A DNA stretch of 35,919 nt from Planctomycetota bacterium. GTDB lineage: Bacteria > Planctomycetota > UBA1135 > UBA2386. Position 1 is the stretch's first letter. Every line of letters begins with the position of its first letter. This document shows, piece after piece, positions 31,601 to 35,919 of the stretch. The position numbers were made by a program, and so were the translations under genes. The notes beneath the pieces are model-generated. The model did no database searches. It was given only the letters and a program-made list of their open reading frames with translations, and was not told the DNA's origin. Where the stretch lies: the NCBI GenBank assembly GCA_016793305.1, contig JAEUHU010000562.1, positions 1-35,919 on the forward strand. Reading direction: 5' to 3'.

Positions 31601-32417
31601 CAACCACTGCATCGCCTGGCTGCCCGAGCACGCAGGCAAACCCGGCCGGTTCCTCGACGGCACCGCGGTCTGGCACCCGACCGACACGCTGCCCGACATG
31701 GACCAGGGTGCTGCGGTGCTGGTCGTCGAGCGCGGCCAGGCCGAGCTGCGGCAGGTGCCGTGGACGACACCCACCGCCAACGTGCTGCAGACCGAGCACA
31801 CGCTCGAGCTGCGCAGCGACGGCACCGCTCGGCTCACCACGACGGAGCAGCCGCGTGGCAACCGCGCCGTCGAACTGCGGGCGATGCTCGCCACCGAACC
31901 GGCCCGGCGCGCCGAGGTGCTCGAGCGTTCGCTGGTGGCGCGCTTCGGCAAGCTGAAACTGGTCGCCACCGACGCCGAGGCGCCGCCGTCGCCAGAGGCT
32001 CCGGTGCAGATCGGGGCCACCGCCGACCTCGCCGAGATCGGCCAGCGCACCGGCACCTCCTGGCAGCTGCCGAGCAGCTGGGCCGACGACGAACTGCTGG
32101 CGTTGGCGACCGACGAACAGCGCGTGCAACCGCTGCTGCTCGGCGTGCCGAACGGCGACCTGCAGCGCGTGCGCTACCGGCTGCCCGCCGGCTGGCGCGC
32201 CGGCGAACTGCCCGCCCCAGTTCAGCTCGAGACGTCGTTCGGCTCGTTCCGGATGCGCTGGACCCGTCAAGGCTCCGAGGTGCTCGTCGAACGCGAGCTG
32301 CGCCTCGTCGCACCGCGCATCGCGCCGAGCGAGCACCGAGCGTTCCGCGAGTTCGTCAGTGCGGTGCGTGCCGCCGATGCGAAGCTGGTCCTGCTGCAGT
32401 CGGAGTCGAACCGATGA
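28617..32417 (+). CDS. Large exported TPR / DUF3857 / transglutaminase-like protein, intact catalytic triad
   Basis: A 1266-residue protein starting with GTG, followed by a signal peptide (residues 1-30, ending AAPAQ). Residues ~130-300 look like a beta-sandwich module (HFWLLGPFANERG and later strands). TPR-like repeats occupy ~370-640, and DUF3857 ~680-890 (YQHVIVRVLNADG, PDLRPGDVVALEGRID). A transglutaminase-like domain follows: Cys953 in HGDCKDKALLLCALL, His997 in NHCIAW and Asp1014 in FLDGTA form a complete Cys-His-Asp triad. Family members are predicted thiol peptidases or transglutaminases of the envelope, and no substrate is known. Its stop overlaps the start of a related gene (ATGA at 32414-32417). 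An ATG start near the N-terminus would lose the leader, supporting the GTG. Confidence 0.88.
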   Translation: MQPRPPLVRGRALGAVLLAWLCLLAAAPAQDLLPAERDALNLQGSGEPRAAALRLLDLAIAEAADATVDAERAARIEAWASYAAEAVTGDADDAVLQKFVALRQRPLPQQMPLLADRLGMAELRARTDHPSLRTSTLPDELGVLRHFWLLGPFANERGAGFAEALPPERAVDLDAELPGKRRAVRWRALPRLADAAVVPLERLLQPSEQTLAYLLTAVHSEAAQRVVLELGSTGSVRVSCNGREVFARDVQRPFATDQDACWLPLQPGWNLLLLKVCHQEGPDFTFAARVRAADGNKAAVRTSHERSDLLAAITGPATRTPDASDPAAGAPLPLGGRSHWQIGAVHGADALRLAWLWAMRAADGDRDRRDAAAAEVAARELPQLPAAHLLVAFTQLRHARSAADRDDNDRRRALERALELALQHPQAHVQLGRLLLDGSRLWPSAREHALAALALAPRYAEAVLLYAETLRAEGLDQAADALIRSAATRDGASVALLEAAVARVGTHELPLAVQFREAVLQRRHDALRATRLATLRARTGDRDGAVALLRAELAHDPLALPARHELVDLLLALGNAAAAAELLDAWLQIAPDDTGSLLRAATCQRLLATHDPDANARQLDLLRSALQVEPNRRDTERYAEFVAASATSGSAEEATTFQAPFQIDAKALVAADPGAPEDAAAANDPLHWLLRQQVIRANGNGTTNTYQHVIVRVLNADGARSLASYRLPAYQGEQRARLLSCTVFRADGSIQRPPLQGASVRMPDLRPGDVVALEGRIDDLAPTFFGDYFGLVHSFESPDGSPVRASELVVLAAPGREYHLQERHGAPTAERTTTSDGTLQLRWRMRDLPRDQPEVRRPDGREYEPLVRISTYRDWQQFAAWWWNLIEPQLEVSPTMRETVARVCQGLDDTEAKIRAIYHFVTTDVRYEAWEFGVHGYKPYSTAIIHERRHGDCKDKALLLCALLAEIGVPCHPVLIFADPLRTTDDLTLPMVQHFNHCIAWLPEHAGKPGRFLDGTAVWHPTDTLPDMDQGAAVLVVERGQAELRQVPWTTPTANVLQTEHTLELRSDGTARLTTTEQPRGNRAVELRAMLATEPARRAEVLERSLVARFGKLKLVATDAEAPPSPEAPVQIGATADLAEIGQRTGTSWQLPSSWADDELLALATDEQRVQPLLLGVPNGDLQRVRYRLPAGWRAGELPAPVQLETSFGSFRMRWTRQGSEVLVERELRLVAPRIAPSEHRAFREFVSAVRAADAKLVLLQSESNR

Positions 32418-35400
32418 GCCCCGTTCCCACGAAGCGGACCACGGTCCCGTCCCTGCTGCTCGCTCCCCTGCTGGCCACCCTGTTGGCGGACAGCGTGGAC
32501 GCGCAGCAGGACACACTGCCGCTGGCGCGCGCCTGGCTCGAGGCCCTGGTGCCGGCCGACGACGATCCGGACACGCGCGCAGAGGCACTGCTCACCACCG
32601 CCCTGGCGCACGCGCGCTCACCGCTCGCCGCCCAGCTGGCGCAAGAGGTGATGAACCAGTCCGGTTCGTTGCTGCGCCCAGCGGCGCTGCGCGACTGGCT
32701 GCGGGCGCGGCTCGATGGCGAACGGCGCCACGGCCGCCTGCAGGACCGGCTCGTCGAACTGGTGTGGCGCCTCGATCGCCTGGCCCGGGGCCAGGCAGCC
32801 GCCGGCCTGCAGCCATCCGCGGGCTACGCGCAGCACCACCTGCTCGCCGGCCCCTACGGCGACGGCGGCGACCACTACGTCGGGGTCGTGTTCGCGCCGG
32901 AACTGCGGTTCCCGGCCCTGCCGGCGACCCCAGGGCTGCCGTCCGCCGAACCGAGCACCGCGCGGCTCCAGAACGCGACCTTCAGCGACTACCTGGTGCT
33001 GCGCCATCCGCAGCGGCCGGAGCCAGGCTGCCACTACAGCCTCACCTGCTGGCGCGCCGACCGCGCGGTCGACACGTTCCTCGAGGTCGGCCTGCCGGGC
33101 GACTTCCAGGTGTTCGTCGACGGCGTGGAGTGCCTGCGCGTCGCACGCTGGCGGCAGAACGCGCAACCGCTCGCCCACCTGCCGCTGCACCTGCCGGCCG
33201 GCGTGCACACGGTGCTGCTGAAGGCCTGCAGCAGCGACAGCGACGCGGCGGTGCTGCGCTTCGTCGACGCCGATGCCACCGTCACCGCGGCCGTGCAGCA
33301 GGTGGAGGCCGAGGCTGCGGCCGAGCCCACGGGCGAACGCGCGACCGTGCGCGACGACCACTTCGTCGATGCGCTCGCGGTGCTCGCCAGCGCCGCCGCC
33401 AGGCCGGACGCCGATCCCGCGGTGCAGCTCGCCGCAGTGCTGCTGGCGAGCCAGGAGCGCATGGAGGACCAGGCGCTGGCGTGGCTCGAGCCCCTGCGGC
33501 AGAAGCCGCCGGCCGATCCGGCGCTGCGCCTCGCCAGTGCGCACGTGCTGCGCTCGGCACCACTGCCCGACGAGCTGCGCAAGGCCGAAGCGCGCGCGGC
33601 GATCGAAGCCGCGGCTCCGGCACTGGGCCAGGACCACCACGGTGCGCGCCTGCTGCAGGCGCAACTGCTCGACCAGCAGGACCAGCGCGAGCAGGCGCTG
33701 CGGCTGCTCGCCGCCCATCCGAAGCCAGGCCCGGCGACCTTCCAGTACCGGCTCGGCCTGTTGCGGCAGCTGCGCTTCCACGACGAGGTCGAACCGCTGC
33801 TGCGGCAGTGGACCACCGCCCTGCCCGACGACGCGCGCCCCCACCAGGAACTCGGCGGCCTGCTGCTGCAGCGCAGCGATGCCCTCGCCGCCGAGGCCGA
33901 GTTCCGGCTCGCCACCCGCCACAAGCGCACGCCCGACCTCGCCGGCAACCTGTGGCAACTGGCGCTGGCCCGCGCCGACGTCGCGGCGGCCGAGTCGTGG
34001 CTCGAAGGCATGGAGCCGGTCACCGAACCGCGCACCCTCGCGCACCTCGACCTGCAGCACCAGCTCGCCGTGGCCCGCGGCCTGGCCGACGCAGCGGCGA
34101 CGATCCGCCGCTCGCTCCTGGTCCATCCACGCGCCACGGCCGAGCATCTCGATCACCTCGCCGGCCTCGCCCAGGCCGCCAACGACCTGCCGACCGCGAT
34201 CGAGGCCCTGCAGCGCGCCCTGGCGCTCGGCCCCGACTCCGCGGTGCGACGCAGCTGGCTCGGCCAGCTCGGCAGCCAGTCGCCCGACGCCGACTTCGTG
34301 CCGTTCCGCCGCGACGGCAAGGCGCTCGCGAGCGCCTTCCAACCCGGCGAAGGCGAACGCGGCGCGTCGACCACGGTGGTCTTCGACCAGCGCATCCTCG
34401 TGGTGCACGGCGACGGCAGCGTGCACACCGAGGTGCACACCCTGCGGCGCATCAACGACCAGCAGGGCGTCGAAGCGTTCGCGCAGGGCACCGGCCTCGG
34501 CGGCGTCGACGAACTGCTGCTGCTGCGCACGATCGGCACCGACGGCCGCGACTACGTGCCGTCGCGCATCGACGACGACTACTCGATGCAGCGGCTTGAG
34601 CCCGGCGCGTTCGTCGAGTGGCGCTTCCGGACGCACGGCGGCGCGCCGGGCCAGGATGCGATCGACACCGAACCGTTCCTGCTCGGCTCTGGCGACGAGC
34701 CGTGCCGCCACGCCGAGTTCGTGCTGGTGCAACCGGCCGGTGGCCGCGGCGAGCTGCGCACGCGCCACCTCGGCGAACCGGCCGAGCGCCGCACGCTCGA
34801 CGACGGCCGCCAGGTCACGATCCACGTGCGGAAGGACGTGCCGAAGCGGGCCACCGAGAACCTGGAGCCGCCGGCGATCGAGTCCGAGGCGGTCGCCGAG
34901 TTCGGCGAGGACGCGCAGCCGTTCGCGAACTGGCGCGCGCTGCGCGCCTACGTGCTGGCCCGCTCGCGGCCCGAATCGCTGCTCGCCGCCAAGGCCGCGG
35001 AGCTGCTCGCCGGCCTCGCCGACGACCGGGCCCGCACCGCGGCGGTCTGGCAGTGGTGTCAGCAGGAGATCGAGGACGGCCCGAACGACCGCGCGGTCGA
35101 CGCCCTGCTGCGCAAGAAGGGCAACCGCACGATGCTGGCGGCCGCGCTGCTGCGGGCGCACGGCCTCGAGGTCGTGCCGTTCGCCTGCGACGACGAACGG
35201 GTCGAGCTCCGTCTTGGCGACGACTCGCTGTTCCCACCGCCCCCGGCCGCCGGTGGCCACGGCGTCGCCGTGCGGGTCGCCAGCACCGACCGGATCCTGC
35301 TGTTCCTCGACGCGCCGCGGCACTGGCCGCTCGGCGCGGTCCCGGCCGCCCGCTCCGGCGTGGCCGGCGTGTTGCTGTACGACGACCGGACCGAACCGTT

Positions 35401-35919
35401 CGTGCTGCCGGCGGCGAGCACCGCGGTGCAGTCGCTGCAGGTGCGCGGCCGCGTGCGCATCGGCCGGCAGGGCACGCGCCTCGAGGCCCGGGCGACGCTC
35501 GGCGACGTGCAGGGCGCAGCACTGGCGCAACGTGTGCGCGAACTGCAGGGCAACACCCGCAAGATGGCGGCGCGCCAGGTGGCGCAGCAGATGTTCGCCG
35601 GATTCCGCGTCGAGTCGGCGGCGTTCGCCGAGGACGGCCCGGTCGGTGCCCTGACGCTCGACGCAGTGCTGACGCGCAGCGGGGCCCAGCAGGACGGCGA
35701 CGAGTTCGTCGCCACGCTGCCGATCCCGGCCGACAAGCTGGTGGCGAGCTTCGGCGACCGCGGCGAGCGCACGAAGCCGTTCCGCTTCCCGGGCGACGTG
35801 GCGAACGACTGGCAGCTCGAGGTCACGTTCGACGACGGACTGCAGCCGCGCGAGCTGCCGGCCTCGACGTCGCTCGGGCACGGCCCCCTGAGCTACCTGC
35901 AGGAACTGCGCTGGAACGG
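32414..35919 (+). CDS. Second TPR / DUF3857 protein with degenerate transglutaminase domain (3' truncated)
   Basis: The reading frame from ATG 32414 stays open to the window end (1168 codons), so the C-terminus is missing. The signal peptide is residues ~1-32 (LLLAPLLATLLADSVDAQ). It is a paralog of the preceding gene in layout: a sandwich module (HHLLAGPYGDGGDHYVGVVF), TPR-like repeats ~350-620, a DUF3857 part (VVFDQRILVVHGDGSVHTEVHTLRRIND near 655) and a transglutaminase-like region. There the catalytic block reads KKGNRTMLAAALLRAHGLE (around residues 901-919), with no Cys at the position used in the first protein. His in GGHGVAV and Asp in LFLDAPR remain. It is probably non-catalytic, perhaps a binding partner of its neighbour. 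Translational coupling by the ATGA overlap supports a joint role. Confidence 0.85.
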   Translation, partial: MSPVPTKRTTVPSLLLAPLLATLLADSVDAQQDTLPLARAWLEALVPADDDPDTRAEALLTTALAHARSPLAAQLAQEVMNQSGSLLRPAALRDWLRARLDGERRHGRLQDRLVELVWRLDRLARGQAAAGLQPSAGYAQHHLLAGPYGDGGDHYVGVVFAPELRFPALPATPGLPSAEPSTARLQNATFSDYLVLRHPQRPEPGCHYSLTCWRADRAVDTFLEVGLPGDFQVFVDGVECLRVARWRQNAQPLAHLPLHLPAGVHTVLLKACSSDSDAAVLRFVDADATVTAAVQQVEAEAAAEPTGERATVRDDHFVDALAVLASAAARPDADPAVQLAAVLLASQERMEDQALAWLEPLRQKPPADPALRLASAHVLRSAPLPDELRKAEARAAIEAAAPALGQDHHGARLLQAQLLDQQDQREQALRLLAAHPKPGPATFQYRLGLLRQLRFHDEVEPLLRQWTTALPDDARPHQELGGLLLQRSDALAAEAEFRLATRHKRTPDLAGNLWQLALARADVAAAESWLEGMEPVTEPRTLAHLDLQHQLAVARGLADAAATIRRSLLVHPRATAEHLDHLAGLAQAANDLPTAIEALQRALALGPDSAVRRSWLGQLGSQSPDADFVPFRRDGKALASAFQPGEGERGASTTVVFDQRILVVHGDGSVHTEVHTLRRINDQQGVEAFAQGTGLGGVDELLLLRTIGTDGRDYVPSRIDDDYSMQRLEPGAFVEWRFRTHGGAPGQDAIDTEPFLLGSGDEPCRHAEFVLVQPAGGRGELRTRHLGEPAERRTLDDGRQVTIHVRKDVPKRATENLEPPAIESEAVAEFGEDAQPFANWRALRAYVLARSRPESLLAAKAAELLAGLADDRARTAAVWQWCQQEIEDGPNDRAVDALLRKKGNRTMLAAALLRAHGLEVVPFACDDERVELRLGDDSLFPPPPAAGGHGVAVRVASTDRILLFLDAPRHWPLGAVPAARSGVAGVLLYDDRTEPFVLPAASTAVQSLQVRGRVRIGRQGTRLEARATLGDVQGAALAQRVRELQGNTRKMAARQVAQQMFAGFRVESAAFAEDGPVGALTLDAVLTRSGAQQDGDEFVATLPIPADKLVASFGDRGERTKPFRFPGDVANDWQLEVTFDDGLQPRELPASTSLGHGPLSYLQELRWN

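Noticed and set aside
1..35919. tRNA, rRNA, riboswitch or replication-origin signals
   Set aside because: No cloverleaf-type sequence, rRNA segment or known riboswitch core was recognised by eye. A covariance-model scan would be needed to exclude small RNAs.

Overview
The window is very GC-rich (hand counts of sampled 60-base lines are about 70-73%), densely packed, and full of 4-base start/stop overlaps (ATGA or GTGA). The best taxonomic clue is the last ~130 residues of the large beta-propeller-like protein at 13992-16490. They resemble a C-terminal domain (GAGCSGS, GTTFSM and GTPGCLQ blocks) that I associate with secreted proteins of marine and candidate Planctomycetota lineages. The tandem TPR/DUF3857 proteins, EF-hand protein and many small secreted proteins fit this. 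The phylum is an inference; no rRNA or tRNA gene was seen.

Layout, left to right. 2-2958 (+): the 3' part of ftsY, then an O-antigen-ligase-like membrane protein with a TPR tail. 8369-2963 (-): a run of nagB, a GNAT acetyltransferase, a NagZ-AmiE fusion, an SGNH hydrolase and a small membrane protein. 8467-9423 (+): an Rsm22-family methyltransferase-like protein. 10281-9460 (-): a REP-associated tyrosine transposase (RAYT) bounded by palindromes. 11652-10648 (-): an exported SMP-30-like protein. 11742-16490 (+): a TPR/PDZ-like protein, a small membrane protein and the secreted repeat protein. 17439-16537 (-): murQ. 17573-26883 (+): a PDZ lipoprotein, a sodium:solute symporter, a low-GC PIN-like gene, two namZ (DUF1343) paralogs, a histidine kinase, an OmpR-type regulator and a secreted protein of unknown function. 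27385-26945 (-): a small lipoprotein. 27716-35919 (+): an EF-hand protein and two large TPR/DUF3857/transglutaminase-like proteins, the second running off the window.

The main theme is salvage of peptidoglycan sugars. Within about 22 kb lie enzymes that release terminal MurNAc (two NamZ-like proteins), release GlcNAc and probably cut peptide from MurNAc (the NagZ-AmiE fusion), cleave MurNAc-6-phosphate (MurQ) and deaminate glucosamine-6-phosphate (NagB). A candidate sugar importer and a two-component system accompany them. This is close in content to the murQ-murR-murP-amiE-nagZ-namZ cluster of Bacillus subtilis, but with a symporter instead of a PTS, a fused NagZ-AmiE and duplicated NamZ. 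No MurNAc kinase or NagA is visible here. A roughly 1-kb low-GC block carrying a PIN-like nuclease gene sits inside the plus-strand run between symporter and first namZ, and appears to have rewritten the ends of both neighbours.
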